Shown here: positions 43,475-53,688 of the stretch, piece after piece
How positions within the stretch are numbered: the stretch's first letter is position 1
How the letters are laid out: each line of letters opens with the position of its first letter
Made by a program: the position numbers and the translations under genes
The notes under the pieces: generated by a model
Seen by the model: only the letters and a program-made list of their open reading frames with translations
The model's database searches: none
Told to the model about the DNA's origin: nothing
Source of the DNA: an uncultured Candidatus Saccharibacteria bacterium
GTDB taxonomy: Bacteria; Patescibacteriota; Saccharimonadia; Saccharimonadales; Saccharimonadaceae
Length of the DNA stretch: 64,000 bases
Direction of reading: 5' to 3'
Assembly (NCBI GenBank): GCA_946406315.1
Contig: CAMJKD010000001.1
Coordinates: 1-64,000, forward strand

Positions 43475-43503
43475 TTGACAATTGCGGCGAGGTTTGCTAT
43501 AGT
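43475..43503 (+). promoter_or_regulatory. Consensus-like promoter of the 0.4-kb RNA
   Basis: TTGACA and TATAGT exactly 17 bp apart with TGC before the -10. Confidence 0.8.
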
Positions 43504-43509
43504 CAGAGT

Positions 43510-43925
43510 GTGCTTGAACAAACATAAACAGCACAAAAACAAAACGAAAAGGTGTGTAAATAATTTGGCGTAGTAATAGCTTATTTCTAGCCATAAATTA
43601 CAACCTAGGAGTAAGCTAAGCTCCGCCAAAGACTTGCCAAAAGGCAAGGGCGTAGAGCGCGTAAATCGACGATACGACTAGCACATTAGATACCCGAAAC
43701 AGAGAAGTACGTAGATTTGCAAGGACATGCCTCTCTATACGAGAGGCGGTCAATAAGCCAGGGTAGAGATTAGGTTTGCGGCTATAAGTAATATATATAT
43801 TTGCCGGATAAACCCCTCTACCTTTGGCCCATGTCTTGTTGGGGAAGAAAGTATTTCTGAGATAGCGTAGGCTAAGGATAACTTGTTTTTCGCGCGGTAA
43901 GCGAAGGGCAGAAGGGTAATGATAT
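43510..43925 (+). ncRNA. Structured RNA of about 0.4 kb, family unknown
   Basis: No credible frame lies in this stretch, but nested helices are clear: TTGGCG...CGCCAA enclosing AGCTTA/TAAGCT (43564-43630), CTTGCC-AAAA-GGCAAG (about 43632-43648), CCTCTC/GAGAGG (about 43730-43746), and a long helix GCCA-GGTAGAG with CTCTACC-TTGGC (about 43758-43829) holding an inner GGTTT/AAACC stem. The 3' end is not defined by a strong terminator; the next -10 is at 43939. Confidence 0.6.
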
Positions 43926-43950
43926 GTTACTTTTGTGCTATAATTCGCTT

Positions 43951-44316
43951 ATGGATAAGTTATTGCTAATCGCTTGTATTACTGCATTTTTCTTTCTTGC
44001 GGCAATGATGTTTTTGACTAACCCGAGTGGCGTGGGGGCTATCGGTGTTTTAGTCTTATTCATATTAGTATATGTACTATGTTTAGGGCTTGCAGTTTTT
44101 GGCTGCAGGCTGTTTTTTATCTTGAAGGCGAAACTAAATAAGGCTACGGCAGGAAACGCAAAAAAGAAAAGTTATTATTATGGTACAGTAATTGCTTTAG
44201 CGCCGTTGTTTTTATTGATTGGTCAATCGTTTGGTGGGCTTTTAATCTATGAAGTTGTTGCGATTTTTGCGTTGGAAGTTTTACTTTGTTTCTTAGTTTC
44301 GCGCAATATCCTGTGA
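43951..44316 (+). CDS. Membrane protein with about four helices
   Basis: A 121-residue hydrophobic protein starting MDKLLLIACITAFFFL. Three to four membrane segments surround a basic loop (KAKLNKATAGNAKKKS). No family recognised. TATAAT at 43939-43944 is 6 nt before ATG 43951, so I prefer this start to the in-frame ATG at 43924, which precedes the -10. The stop TGA touches the -10 of the next gene. Confidence 0.65.
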   Translation: MDKLLLIACITAFFFLAAMMFLTNPSGVGAIGVLVLFILVYVLCLGLAVFGCRLFFILKAKLNKATAGNAKKKSYYYGTVIALAPLFLLIGQSFGGLLIYEVVAIFALEVLLCFLVSRNIL

Positions 44317-44329
44317 TATAATAATGCTT

Positions 44330-44812
44330 ATGGATAATAAGGGCGTTTCAGGAGGTGCTCCAGATAAAAGTAGTGCATTTTTGGGCGTCAAAGAAAAAAT
44401 TACGAACGAGAAGCGAGACGAGTTTGCTGAGTTTGCTGATTCGCGAGAGGATTTGAAGCCAAAGATTGAGATGCCGGCTGAGCTGATAGATAACGATAAT
44501 TCTGTTGAGGTGGATGGCGAGATGCAGGCGCAAGGGCAACCAACTGTGGCGCCGCCGCCAGTGCAGATTGATTCGGTTAATGAAGATGAACGCAAAGATC
44601 AAGAAGTAAAAGCGCAGCTTGAACAAATAAAAGTAACACGTGATGCAGAATCTTTGCCGAAGGATTACGAAAAGGCCGTGAAGGATATTATTAGCCGCAA
44701 TCGAAAGGATCCGTTTCGTTTAGTAAAAGAGATGGATATTGCTCGTTGGGATTTGCTAAATAAGGCGTTTGATCGTAAGTTAGGCGATGGTTTGAATGGG
44801 AGGGGCGCCTAA
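44330..44812 (+). CDS. Hypothetical acidic protein encoded before the VirD4-like ATPase
   Basis: About 160 residues, acidic and low in complexity, with a disordered N-terminal two thirds (Pro/Gln-rich GQPTVAPPPVQ) and a helical, more conserved-looking end (LPKDYEKAVKDIISRNRKDPFRLVKEMDIARWDLL). No family is recognised. TATAAT at 44317-44322 is 7 nt before ATG 44330; an ATG at 44324 is less likely. The stop overlaps the ATPase start (TAATG), so the two products are probably partners. Confidence 0.65.
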   Translation: MDNKGVSGGAPDKSSAFLGVKEKITNEKRDEFAEFADSREDLKPKIEMPAELIDNDNSVEVDGEMQAQGQPTVAPPPVQIDSVNEDERKDQEVKAQLEQIKVTRDAESLPKDYEKAVKDIISRNRKDPFRLVKEMDIARWDLLNKAFDRKLGDGLNGRGA

Positions 44813-47800
44813 TGGATGTAGCGCTGGTAATTTGCATTATTGTTTTTGTTATCGCTGGTTTAGCGGTTCTCTGGAAAGTATGGGCGAGTGGTAAGCGTGA
44901 TCGCAAGAATGTGGCGCGCGCCTTAAAGATGGTGCCAATGATGATTCATTTACCGCCTAGTACGGACGATATTGAAGTAGGTGGGCGCGATGAGCGTGAC
45001 GTGATTAACGAGCAACTTTCGGAAGCGCAGGTGATGTATAGTATTATCGCCTCAACGCTTAAGAAGGGTTTGAAGTCGAAATTATATGGTCAGAAACACA
45101 TTAGTTTCGAGATTGTGGCGCATGATGGTCTTATTAAATACTATGCGGTCGTGCCGGCAGTATTAACGGAGACGATTAAGCAGGCAATTACGGCAGCTTA
45201 TCCGACGGCGCGTCTGGAGGAAGTAGCCGATCCGAACTTCTTTAGTATAGAGGGTAAGATGGGGGCGGTTGCGGGCGGTGAATTGCGTCTGAAAGAGGAG
45301 TACTGGTATCCGATTGCGACTTATGAAGACTCGAAGCGTGATGTAGCCTTAGGTTTAATTAATGCAATGTCGGTAGCAAAAAAAGGTGATGGTATTGGCT
45401 TGCAAATAATGTTTCGTCCAACGGATGGCTCCTGGGTAAATAAATCGTTGGAACGAGTACAAAATATAAAGGACGGTAAGAAATGGAAGAATAGCACGGG
45501 TAATTTAATTAACCGTGCTGCATACAATGCTGGCAATTTAGTGGGCGACGTGGCGCGTGCTTTGTGGGAGCCGCCGAGTGAACACGAAAAATATCAAGAC
45601 GAAAATAAGGTCTTAACTAATTTACAGCAAGAAGAAATTCAGAAGATTGAGGACAAGACTAAGTATCCGGGTTTTGAGGTGCTAATTAGGATTATAGCAA
45701 GCTCGAATAATAAGGTGCGTTCGGAAACCTTACTAGGAAGTGTGGTTTCGATTTTTTCGCAGTTTGATTTGCCACAATACAATGGTTTTCGCTATGACAT
45801 ACAGAACCGGACTGAAGATTTAGTAAAAGATTATATATTGCGTATTTTCCCAGCTACGTCGCGTAGTATGGTTCTGAATAGCGTAGAAATGGCAAGTTTG
45901 TTTCATTTACCAGCGCAGAATGCGATTCCGACTTCTCAAGTAGAGCGTCAGGCGGTCAAGCAGGTAGATGGTCCGGCAAAGTTAGCGGAAGATGGTATTA
46001 TTCTGGGCGTAAATGAGTTCCGCGGCGAGAAGAAGGTGATTCGTTTGCGTGAAAAGGACCGTCGCCGTCATACTTACGCAATTGGTGCTACGGGTTCTGG
46101 TAAATCCGTACTCTTGGAGAACTTGGCTTATCAGGATATGTGCGATGGTCGTGGTTTTTGTTTTATTGATCCGCATGGTGATGCGGTTGAGTGGTTGTTG
46201 AGTCGCGTACCGCAAGAGCGGATGGATGACGTAATTCTATTCGAGCCGGGCAATATGGATAGTCCGGTTGGGATGAATATGTTTGAATTTGAGAGTGAAG
46301 ACCAAAAGGACTTTATCGTGCAGGAAGGTATCAATATGCTTACCTCACTGTACGATCCGGGCAATCAGGGTATTTTTGGTCCACGCGCGCAGCATATGTT
46401 CCGTAATGCGGCGCTATTATTGATGAGCGACCCAGCGGGTGGCACGTTTATTGATATTCCGCGTTGTTTTATTGATCCAGAGTTTGTGAAGTCGAAGTTG
46501 AAGTATGTAACAGATAAAACGGTTTATGATTATTGGACGAAAGAGTTTCCGGCTTCGCAAAAGTCGAGTGATGCTGGTGAGGTAACGAGCTGGTTTGTGT
46601 CGAAGTGGGGTCCATTCCTTTCGAACAAAATGATGCGTAATATTTTGGGGCAGACGCGGTCTGGCTTTAATATTCGTGAAATTATGGATAATCGCAAGAT
46701 TCTTTTAGTGAATCTTTCGAAGGGTAAAACAGGTGAGTTGAATGCGAAACTCTTGGGTATGATTTTCGTGATGAAATTCCAGGCAGCGGCGATGAGTCGT
46801 CAGGATACGCCGGAGGATGAACGTGTCGATTTCTGTTTATTCGTAGACGAGTTCCAAAACTTCGCAACAGAGAGCTTTGAGTCGATTCTATCTGAGGCTC
46901 GTAAATATCGTTTGAATTTGATTTTGGCAAACCAGTTTATGACGCAGTTGACGGATAAAATTCGTGAGGCTTTGCTGGGTAACGTTGGTACTTTGATGTC
47001 GGGTCGTATCGGCGTGACAGATGCGGAGCTAATGGAGAAAGCCTTTTCGCCAGTATTTAATGCGGAAGATCTTCATAAACAGCCGAACTTTAACTGGATT
47101 GCGACAGTGATGATGTTTGATACTCCAACTAGTCCGTTTACTTTGAAATCTTTACCGCCGATGGGCGAGGATAATGATGAGCTGATGCAGAAGATGAAGA
47201 CCTACGCCTTGTCGAAGTATGGGCGTCCGCGCGCAGAGGTGGAAGCAGAGATTGATGCGCGCTTAGCGGCAACGGATGAGCGGAAGGATGATGAGGAGGC
47301 GATGACTATGGCGACTCCAGCTGCGATTCCTACAGCGGCAGGCGGTGTAGGAATGGCGGGCGGTGCGGTGGCGGCAGGTATTCCGAAACCAGCAGCAAAA
47401 CCGAAGAAGAATTTCTTGGATTCGTGGCTGGAGAAGAAGGCGAAATTGGAGAAAAAGAGTCGTGAAGAGGCAGTAGAAGCGATGAATGAGAATAAGGCAG
47501 TCGCATCGAAGGGGCTATTTAAGAAGAAGAAAGCCTCTGCGCCAACGCCAGTTTCAGCGCCCGAATCAGCGCCTGAGTCTGTGCCTGCGCCAATTTCGAC
47601 TCCTGCGCCAATTTCGACTCCTGCGCCAGTTCCGTCTTCCGTGTCGGTGTCTGAATCGGTGCCAATGCCCGAATCGGTCCCCGCATCTGCGCTGGCTCCA
47701 GCGCCAACACCCGAATTGATCCCCGCGTCTGCGCCGGCTCCAGCGCCAACATCCGAATCGGTCCCCGCGTCTGCGCCGGCTCCAGCGCCAACATCCGGAT

Positions 47801-48186
47801 TGGCACCAACGCCTGAGCCAGTGCCGGCTTCGACTCCAGCGCCGGATTCGGCTTCAATTAAGATTCAGCATGATCCAAATGCGCGTAAATTGGAGGCTGC
47901 GGAAGAGTTAAATGAGATGTCGACTGGTTCAGTATGGACTTCGGTGGCGACGGAGAATGCGGCAGGTACGACCGTAGAAGAGAATAAGAAAGCAACTGAT
48001 GACTTTATGAAGGCAGATGCGAAGATTAAGATTCAGCATGAGCCGCGCCAAGTATTGAACGTGAGTCAACAAGCAGTAGCAACTCCAGTTGATGCGCAGC
48101 AAGTAGCTCCAGCGAAGCAAGCGAATATGAGCGATTCTAAGGCTAGTCAAGACGACGAGGATGGTACTGTATTGCGTTGGCGCTGA
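44812..48186 (+). CDS. VirD4/TraD-like type IV secretion ATPase with Pro/Ala-rich tail
   Basis: A 1,124-residue protein with an N-terminal membrane helix (about 1-22), a substrate-side domain, and a P-loop ATPase: Walker A GATGSGKSVLLE (about 423-434), DPHGDAVEWLL, Walker B CLFVDEFQNFAT (about 673-684) and the LILANQFMTQL arginine-finger region, as in DUF87/TraD-VirD4 coupling proteins. Residues about 905-1010 are a Pro/Ala/Ser low-complexity linker made of near-repeats (SAPAPAPTSESVPA). In CPR such genes accompany type IV pilus or DNA-transfer machinery. It probably moves DNA or protein across the membrane; the exact substrate is unknown. Confidence 0.83.
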   Translation: MDVALVICIIVFVIAGLAVLWKVWASGKRDRKNVARALKMVPMMIHLPPSTDDIEVGGRDERDVINEQLSEAQVMYSIIASTLKKGLKSKLYGQKHISFEIVAHDGLIKYYAVVPAVLTETIKQAITAAYPTARLEEVADPNFFSIEGKMGAVAGGELRLKEEYWYPIATYEDSKRDVALGLINAMSVAKKGDGIGLQIMFRPTDGSWVNKSLERVQNIKDGKKWKNSTGNLINRAAYNAGNLVGDVARALWEPPSEHEKYQDENKVLTNLQQEEIQKIEDKTKYPGFEVLIRIIASSNNKVRSETLLGSVVSIFSQFDLPQYNGFRYDIQNRTEDLVKDYILRIFPATSRSMVLNSVEMASLFHLPAQNAIPTSQVERQAVKQVDGPAKLAEDGIILGVNEFRGEKKVIRLREKDRRRHTYAIGATGSGKSVLLENLAYQDMCDGRGFCFIDPHGDAVEWLLSRVPQERMDDVILFEPGNMDSPVGMNMFEFESEDQKDFIVQEGINMLTSLYDPGNQGIFGPRAQHMFRNAALLLMSDPAGGTFIDIPRCFIDPEFVKSKLKYVTDKTVYDYWTKEFPASQKSSDAGEVTSWFVSKWGPFLSNKMMRNILGQTRSGFNIREIMDNRKILLVNLSKGKTGELNAKLLGMIFVMKFQAAAMSRQDTPEDERVDFCLFVDEFQNFATESFESILSEARKYRLNLILANQFMTQLTDKIREALLGNVGTLMSGRIGVTDAELMEKAFSPVFNAEDLHKQPNFNWIATVMMFDTPTSPFTLKSLPPMGEDNDELMQKMKTYALSKYGRPRAEVEAEIDARLAATDERKDDEEAMTMATPAAIPTAAGGVGMAGGAVAAGIPKPAAKPKKNFLDSWLEKKAKLEKKSREEAVEAMNENKAVASKGLFKKKKASAPTPVSAPESAPESVPAPISTPAPISTPAPVPSSVSVSESVPMPESVPASALAPAPTPELIPASAPAPAPTSESVPASAPAPAPTSGLAPTPEPVPASTPAPDSASIKIQHDPNARKLEAAEELNEMSTGSVWTSVATENAAGTTVEENKKATDDFMKADAKIKIQHEPRQVLNVSQQAVATPVDAQQVAPAKQANMSDSKASQDDEDGTVLRWR
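47535..47850 (+). repeat. Low-complexity Pro/Ala/Ser coding repeat
   Basis: Short imperfect DNA repeats (for example GCGTCTGCGCCGGCTCCAGC at about 47729 and 47768) encode SAPAPAPT units inside the VirD4-like gene. Length may vary between strains. Confidence 0.7.
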
Positions 48187-48289
48187 AAAAGCCCTTAGAC
48201 GCGAAAATAAAGCCCTTAGACTTGATTTTATGGGGAATATGGCATATTATTGTATATGTATTAAATATCAAAGTTGAGGTAAGTATTCT

Positions 48290-50287
48290 ATGGCTGCAGC
48301 TAAGAAGTCCGGTGGGGCTGATGAGTATAATGCTGAAGAAATTCAGGTCCTTGAGGGTCTTGAGCCTGTTCGCAAGCGTCCTGGTATGTATATCGGTTCA
48401 ACTGGGTATGAAGGTTTACATCATTTAATCAAGGAAATCGCCGATAACGCAATTGATGAGGCAATCGCGGGTTATGCTACGCGTGTTGAGGTCACATTGT
48501 TGGCGGATGGCGGTTGCCGAGTAGATGATGATGGTCGTGGTATTCCGGTTGATATTCATCCTAAAACAAAAATGTCTGCATTAGAGACAGTATTAACAAT
48601 CCTGCACGCAGGTGGTAAATTTGGTGGCGGCGGCTACAAGGTGTCGTCTGGTTTGCACGGTGTAGGTTCATCGGTAGTAAACGCGCTTTCTAAGCACATG
48701 ATAGCGGAAGTTTACAAGGATGGTAAGGTTCATCATATCGAGTTCGATACGGGTAAGACGGTAGTGCCGTTTGGCGTAACTGGTAAGACTGAGAAGCATG
48801 GTACGAGTATTACATTTTATCCAGACGAGACTATCTTTAAAGAGACGGTGGTCTTTGATTACGACTGGGTAGTGAATTATCTACGCCATCAGGCATATTT
48901 AACGAAGGGCATTTTAACCTGTGTTCATGATGAACGCACGGGTAAGAGCGATTCTTTCTATTTTGAAGGCGGTATTAAGAGTTATGTGCGTCGTTTGAAT
49001 GATGGTAAAGAGGTGCTATCTGATGATATCTTCTATGCTGAGAAAGAGATTTCTGACAGTATGGTTGAGGTAGCTGTTCAGTATAATGACAGTTTTTCGG
49101 AAACGATTCGCCCATTTGCCAATAACGTATTGACGCCAGATGGTGGTACGCACGTGGTTGGTTTCCGTACGGCTTTGAATCGTACGATTAATGATTATGC
49201 GCGCAAGAATGGTCTTCTCAAAGAGAAAGATGATAACTTAACTGGTGATGACATTAAGGAAGGTTTGACGGCGGTTATCTTGGTGAAGTTGCCAGATCCG
49301 CAGTTTGAGGGTCAGACCAAGAATAAGCTTGGTAACCCAGAAGTACGTGGTTATGTTGATAAGGTTACGAGTGAATACTTTGCATACTATCTAGAAGAAC
49401 ATCCAGATGTTGCAAAGAAGATTGTAAATAAGGCGACTTTAGCGGCGCGCGCCCGTAAGGCAGCTCGTGCTGCACGTGATAACGTAATTCGTAAAGGTGC
49501 GTTTGAGGGGCTCAATCTTCCTTCGAAGTTGGCCGACTGCTCGTCGCGCGATCGCACTGAGTGCGAACTCTTCATCGTAGAGGGTAACTCGGCGGCGGGT
49601 TCCGCAAAGGAAGGTCGCGATTCGAAGATTCAGGCAATTTTGCCACTGCGTGGTAAGGTATTAAATACCGAGCGTGCACGTCTTGATAAAATGTTTGCGA
49701 ATGCGGAGATTGTCTCCTTGATTAAGGCAATGGGTGTGGGTATTGGTGACTCATTTGACATCAACGGCTTACGTTATTACAAGATTGTTTTTATGACGGA
49801 TGCCGATGTCGATGGTGCGCACATTTCGACGCTCCTTTTGACATTCTTCTTCCGCTATATGCCAGAGGTGATTAAGGAGGGGCATGTCTACTTGGCGAAA
49901 CCGCCACTCTTTGGTTTGATTAAGGGTACGGGTTCGCAGCGCAAGATTGAGTATATCTATAATGAGGAAGCGCTAGAGCAGACTTTGGCGAAGCGAATTG
50001 AAGAACGCAAGGCGGCGGGTACGAAGATTAATCCAGATGATGAACGCTTTAAGCAGGCGGGTTATACTGCTCAGCAACGCTTTAAGGGTCTCGGTGAGAT
50101 GGATGCTGCCCAGCTATGGGAGACAACGATGAATCCAAAGAATCGTACCTTGATTCGGGTGAATATTGAGGATGCCGAGAAGGCGGACGCAATCTTTACG
50201 AAGCTGATGGGCTCAGAGGCAGAACTGCGCAAGAACTTCATCCAATCTCGCGCCGCGACGGTTAACTTGGACGATTTGGACTTCTAA
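48290..50287 (+). CDS. gyrB: DNA gyrase subunit B
   Basis: A 665-residue GyrB. The GHKL ATPase has DNAIDEAIAGY and DDGRGIPVD, then GGKFGGGGYKVSSGLHGVG and the QTKNKLGN loop; the Toprim domain has FIVEGNSAAGSAKEGRD, PLRGKVLN and DADVDGAHI. It hydrolyses ATP for gyrase supercoiling. gyrA follows 13 nt downstream. No long GyrB insertion is present. It starts at ATG after GAGGTAAGT. Confidence 0.96.
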   Translation: MAAAKKSGGADEYNAEEIQVLEGLEPVRKRPGMYIGSTGYEGLHHLIKEIADNAIDEAIAGYATRVEVTLLADGGCRVDDDGRGIPVDIHPKTKMSALETVLTILHAGGKFGGGGYKVSSGLHGVGSSVVNALSKHMIAEVYKDGKVHHIEFDTGKTVVPFGVTGKTEKHGTSITFYPDETIFKETVVFDYDWVVNYLRHQAYLTKGILTCVHDERTGKSDSFYFEGGIKSYVRRLNDGKEVLSDDIFYAEKEISDSMVEVAVQYNDSFSETIRPFANNVLTPDGGTHVVGFRTALNRTINDYARKNGLLKEKDDNLTGDDIKEGLTAVILVKLPDPQFEGQTKNKLGNPEVRGYVDKVTSEYFAYYLEEHPDVAKKIVNKATLAARARKAARAARDNVIRKGAFEGLNLPSKLADCSSRDRTECELFIVEGNSAAGSAKEGRDSKIQAILPLRGKVLNTERARLDKMFANAEIVSLIKAMGVGIGDSFDINGLRYYKIVFMTDADVDGAHISTLLLTFFFRYMPEVIKEGHVYLAKPPLFGLIKGTGSQRKIEYIYNEEALEQTLAKRIEERKAAGTKINPDDERFKQAGYTAQQRFKGLGEMDAAQLWETTMNPKNRTLIRVNIEDAEKADAIFTKLMGSEAELRKNFIQSRAATVNLDDLDF

Positions 50288-50300
50288 GGAGGAATGAAAG

Positions 50301-52931
50301 ATGGCAGATAAAGATGAAAAAGATACAAGTAAAGTTGGTGGCGTGCCTGATTCAAGTGACGACAAGGGTGTCGATGAAACTTTAGGTGATTATAAAACTG
50401 AATCCGAAGAGGAAGAAATCGTTAAAGTTGGTGGTCTCAAGGCACATATGGCTGAGGATGGCGTAGAAGAATTGACGGTTGAGAACGTGATGGAAGATAG
50501 CTTCTTGCGTTACTCGATGTCAGTCCTAATCGATCGCGCTTTACCGGATGTACGTGATGGTTTGAAACCGGTAAACCGCCGTATTCTTTATGCGATGAAC
50601 AAGAACGGTTGGAAGGCGCCACATGCGACCGTAAAGTCCGCTCGTATCGTTGGTGAAGTAATGGGTAAATATCATCCACACGGTGACTCTTCGATTTACG
50701 AATCAATGGTAAATCTTGCTCAGCCTTGGAAAATGCGTTATACGCTCGTAGAAGGCCAGGGTAACTTCGGTTCAATGGACGGCGATGAAGCAGCTGCTTC
50801 ACGTTACACTGAGGCTCGCATGGATAAGGTGGGCGCAGAGCTTCTATCGGATATTGAGAAAAATACGGTTGATTTCCGCGATAACTTCGATGGAACCGAA
50901 CAAGAGCCGGTGGTGCTACCGGCGGCAGTCCCGAACATTCTTTTGAATGGTCAGATGGGTATTGCGGTTGGTATGGCAACAAATATTCCACCGCACAACC
51001 TCGGCGAAGTAGTAGATGCGACGATTGCGCAGATTGATAACCCAGACATCACTCTGAAAGAGTTAATGAAGCACGTAAAGGGTCCAGATTTTCCAACTGG
51101 GGCTGAAGTTTACGGCGGTGCGCCGATGGTGCAGGCTTACGAAACTGGCCGTGGCTCTGTGACGATTCGTGCAGTAGCAAATATTGAAGAGCGCAAGAAT
51201 GGTCGCTTTAATATCGTAATTACAGAGGTGCCTTACGGTATGAGTAAAGAGGCCTTTGTCGATAAGGTACGCGAACTTGTACTCGCGAAGAAATTGGATC
51301 ATATCGCTGATGCACGTGACGAATCGGCTCGTGGTAAGATTCGTGTAGTAGTAGAGCTTAAGAAGGACGCATTCCCGAAGAAGATTTTGAACCAGCTTTA
51401 TAAATTAACTGGTTTGCAGACTTCGTTCCACTATAACGTCTTGGCGCTAGTTGATGGTATTCAACCAAAGGTGATGGGCCTCAAGGAGATTTTGGCGGAG
51501 TTTATTAAGCACCGCCAGAAGGTAGTACGTCGTCGTACAGAGTTTGACCTCAATAAGGCAAAAGAACGTGCACATATCTTAGAGGGTTTGAAGATTGCGC
51601 TTGATCATATTGATGAAGTTATCAAGACAATTCGTGAATCTTATGATGATGCTGATAAACGTTTGATGGAACGCTTTGGCTTGTCTGAAGTACAAGCGGC
51701 GGCTATCTTGGCAATGCAACTACGTCGTCTCCAAGGACTAGAGCGCGATAAGATTGAAAACGAATTGAAAGAACTTCATGACTTAATCAAGAAGCTCGAA
51801 GGTATCTTGGCATCTGAACAGGCAATTCTTGATGTAATTAAGGAAGAACTCCTTGTCATGAAAGAGAAGTACGGCGATAAGCGTCGCAGTAAAATCTTTA
51901 ATCATGAGCTTGGTAAGTTTGCGGAAGAAGATTTGATTCCAGATGAGGAAAGCGTTGTACTCTTAACAGCGCAAGGTTACGTCAAGCGTGTATTGCAGAA
52001 TGACTTCAAGAAGCAGAACAGAGGCGGTAAGGGTCGTCGCGGTATGACTACGAAGGAAGAGGACGTGATAGATACTATTATTACGGCGTCTTCGCATGAC
52101 TTCTTGCTATTCTTTACGAATCAGGGTCGTATCTTCCGCATCAAGGCCTATGAGATTCCGCAGTCGTCACTGGTAGCAAAGGGAACTGCTTCGGTGAACC
52201 TCTTGAATCTCCATCCAGAAGAGAAGATAACTGCTGTAATTAAGCAAGGTGATGAGGCGGGCGAAGATGGCTATCTCTTTATGACGACTACGAAGGGCAC
52301 GATTAAGAAGACTTCTTTGAAAGATTACGCCAATATCCGTACGAACGGTTTAATCACGATTAAACTCGATGATGGCGACGAGTTACGTTGGGTACGTGGC
52401 ACGACGGGTGAGAATGACATTATTATCTCAACTTCTGCTGGTCAGGCGGTACGCTTTAATGAGAAAGATGTGCGCCCGATGGGACGTTCGGCGCGTGGCG
52501 TACGTGGTGTACGCTTGCGTCCAAATGATACTGTTGTAGGTATGGATGTCGTGTCTGATCCGAAGAGTCAGAAGTTGATTGTAATTTCGACGAAAGGCTA
52601 CGGTAAGATGACGGCGGCAACAAACTTCCCGCCACATAAGAGAGGTGGTGTAGGTGTTAAGGTGGCAGCTGTAACGGCGAAGACTGGTCCAATTGCGGCG
52701 GTCCATACGCTCGATCCAGAGGCGAAAGAGATTATTATGATGTCAACTGGTGGTCAAGCGATTAGGGTAGCCGTAAAGGATATTCCAACGCTCGGTCGCG
52801 CTACGCAGGGCGTACGCGTGATGCGGCTTAATGATAGCGATACGGTGGCTTCTATTGGTATTATTCCGCACGAGGAAGAGGAAGCTGAGGGGGAGGGGGA
52901 TGAAGCAAAGCTAGTGGCGAAAGGGAAATAA
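50301..52931 (+). CDS. gyrA: DNA gyrase subunit A
   Basis: An 876-residue GyrA. It has an acidic N-terminal extension of about 55 residues, then the breakage-reunion domain ([18 protein letters not shown]; catalytic Tyr in [11 protein letters not shown]) and a C-terminal beta-pinwheel with the GyrA-box-like [10 protein letters not shown], which marks gyrase rather than topoisomerase IV. In the quinolone region [10 protein letters not shown], Ser is kept and the Asp87 position is Glu. The C-terminus is acidic. SD AAGGAGG precedes the ATG. Confidence 0.95.
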   Translation: MADKDEKDTSKVGGVPDSSDDKGVDETLGDYKTESEEEEIVKVGGLKAHMAEDGVEELTVENVMEDSFLRYSMSVLIDRALPDVRDGLKPVNRRILYAMNKNGWKAPHATVKSARIVGEVMGKYHPHGDSSIYESMVNLAQPWKMRYTLVEGQGNFGSMDGDEAAASRYTEARMDKVGAELLSDIEKNTVDFRDNFDGTEQEPVVLPAAVPNILLNGQMGIAVGMATNIPPHNLGEVVDATIAQIDNPDITLKELMKHVKGPDFPTGAEVYGGAPMVQAYETGRGSVTIRAVANIEERKNGRFNIVITEVPYGMSKEAFVDKVRELVLAKKLDHIADARDESARGKIRVVVELKKDAFPKKILNQLYKLTGLQTSFHYNVLALVDGIQPKVMGLKEILAEFIKHRQKVVRRRTEFDLNKAKERAHILEGLKIALDHIDEVIKTIRESYDDADKRLMERFGLSEVQAAAILAMQLRRLQGLERDKIENELKELHDLIKKLEGILASEQAILDVIKEELLVMKEKYGDKRRSKIFNHELGKFAEEDLIPDEESVVLLTAQGYVKRVLQNDFKKQNRGGKGRRGMTTKEEDVIDTIITASSHDFLLFFTNQGRIFRIKAYEIPQSSLVAKGTASVNLLNLHPEEKITAVIKQGDEAGEDGYLFMTTTKGTIKKTSLKDYANIRTNGLITIKLDDGDELRWVRGTTGENDIIISTSAGQAVRFNEKDVRPMGRSARGVRGVRLRPNDTVVGMDVVSDPKSQKLIVISTKGYGKMTAATNFPPHKRGGVGVKVAAVTAKTGPIAAVHTLDPEAKEIIMMSTGGQAIRVAVKDIPTLGRATQGVRVMRLNDSDTVASIGIIPHEEEEAEGEGDEAKLVAKGK

Positions 52932-52938
52932 GCGCATA

Positions 52939-52966
52939 AAAAAGACGGTCATTGAGACCGTCTTTT
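52939..52966. terminator. Bidirectional terminator between gyrA and the toxin gene
   Basis: A 12-bp perfect stem AAAAAGACGGTC-ATTG-GACCGTCTTTTT serves both convergent units. Confidence 0.9.
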
Positions 52967-52972
52967 TGGTAT

Positions 52973-53377
52973 TTACTGAAGCTCTTTGGTAGTAGGTGAT
53001 TGAGTAGCGAGCTTGCGGTCAAAAGTCCAGAGTGGTTCGGCTTGATTAAGCGCCGCATAAGTAGCGAGACAACAATCGTTAAATGATAGTTGAGGATGCT
53101 CAGTATAGAATGGAAAGACATTCGAGAAGAGCGGTATGTTGTAGCTAATGGAGGGGTTGCTAAGAAAAATACTTAATATTTCGGTAATAATGGAACGGTC
53201 GAGATGATAGCATTTCTCTAGAACAAAGACGGTTTCTGTTATAGTCAAGTCGGAGATGTGGAAGATAGTGTTGGGGCGAGCGAGTAAGGTGCGAGCCTTT
53301 TGTGATTGTTTGGGGACGTCATTAAGGATGGCGCGTAGGACGATATTAGTATCGATGGACTCTGGATTAGCTGCCAT
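52973..53377 (-). CDS. PIN-domain toxin (VapC-like)
   Basis: A 134-residue PIN protein with the acidic metal-binding set: Asp in SIDTNIVLRAIL (about 9), Glu in TETVFVLEKCY, Asp in SFNDCCLATYA (about 100) and Asp in TFDRKLAT (about 119). PIN toxins cut RNA when freed from the antitoxin. The start overlaps the antitoxin gene's end by 11 nt, the usual toxin-antitoxin arrangement. Confidence 0.85.
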   Translation of the reverse strand: MAANPESIDTNIVLRAILNDVPKQSQKARTLLARPNTIFHISDLTITETVFVLEKCYHLDRSIITEILSIFLSNPSISYNIPLFSNVFPFYTEHPQLSFNDCCLATYAALNQAEPLWTFDRKLATQSPTTKELQ

Positions 53378-53675
53378 ATTTCTCCTTTAGTTCTTGTTTG
53401 GCGGCGGAAGTTTCTAACCATTCTTTATGTAGGGTAGAAGCGGTTTTTCCAGCATTTTTTTGGATTGATTGTTTGGCTCGATTAGGGAGCTGGCGATTTA
53501 TTTGGTCGAGTGTGGCAAATATTTCGGTAGCAGTTTTTTGTTTGTTGATGGAGATATTGTTATTGCTGTCGACGCAAAATACTATTTTGCTACCTGGGGT
53601 AGCGTTAATGATGCGGCGAATTTTACTGGGAAGAGTAATTTGCCCAGTTTTTCCAACGACGGTTGTATATTCCAT
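53367..53675 (-). CDS. AbrB/SpoVT-type antitoxin
   Basis: A 102-residue protein whose first 45 residues form a swapped-hairpin AbrB DNA-binding domain (VVGKTGQITLPSKIRRIINATPGSKIVF). The rest is a basic helical region expected to wrap the PIN toxin. First gene of the pair; it should repress its own promoter, which carries three 12-bp repeats. Confidence 0.82.
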   Translation of the reverse strand: MEYTTVVGKTGQITLPSKIRRIINATPGSKIVFCVDSNNNISINKQKTATEIFATLDQINRQLPNRAKQSIQKNAGKTASTLHKEWLETSAAKQELKEKYGS

Positions 53676-53688
53676 AGAGTATTCCTAA

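Noticed and set aside
43675-43700. ATTAGATACCC in the 0.4-kb RNA, a match to a 16S conserved segment
   Set aside because: No other 16S segment is nearby; a short chance match.
47519-47857. 112-codon minus-strand frame opposite the Pro/Ala linker
   Set aside because: Complement of a low-complexity coding repeat; no start signals.
50301-52931. parC/parE (topoisomerase IV) instead of gyrA/gyrB
   Set aside because: The GyrA-box-like [10 protein letters not shown] and gyrB-gyrA order favour gyrase.
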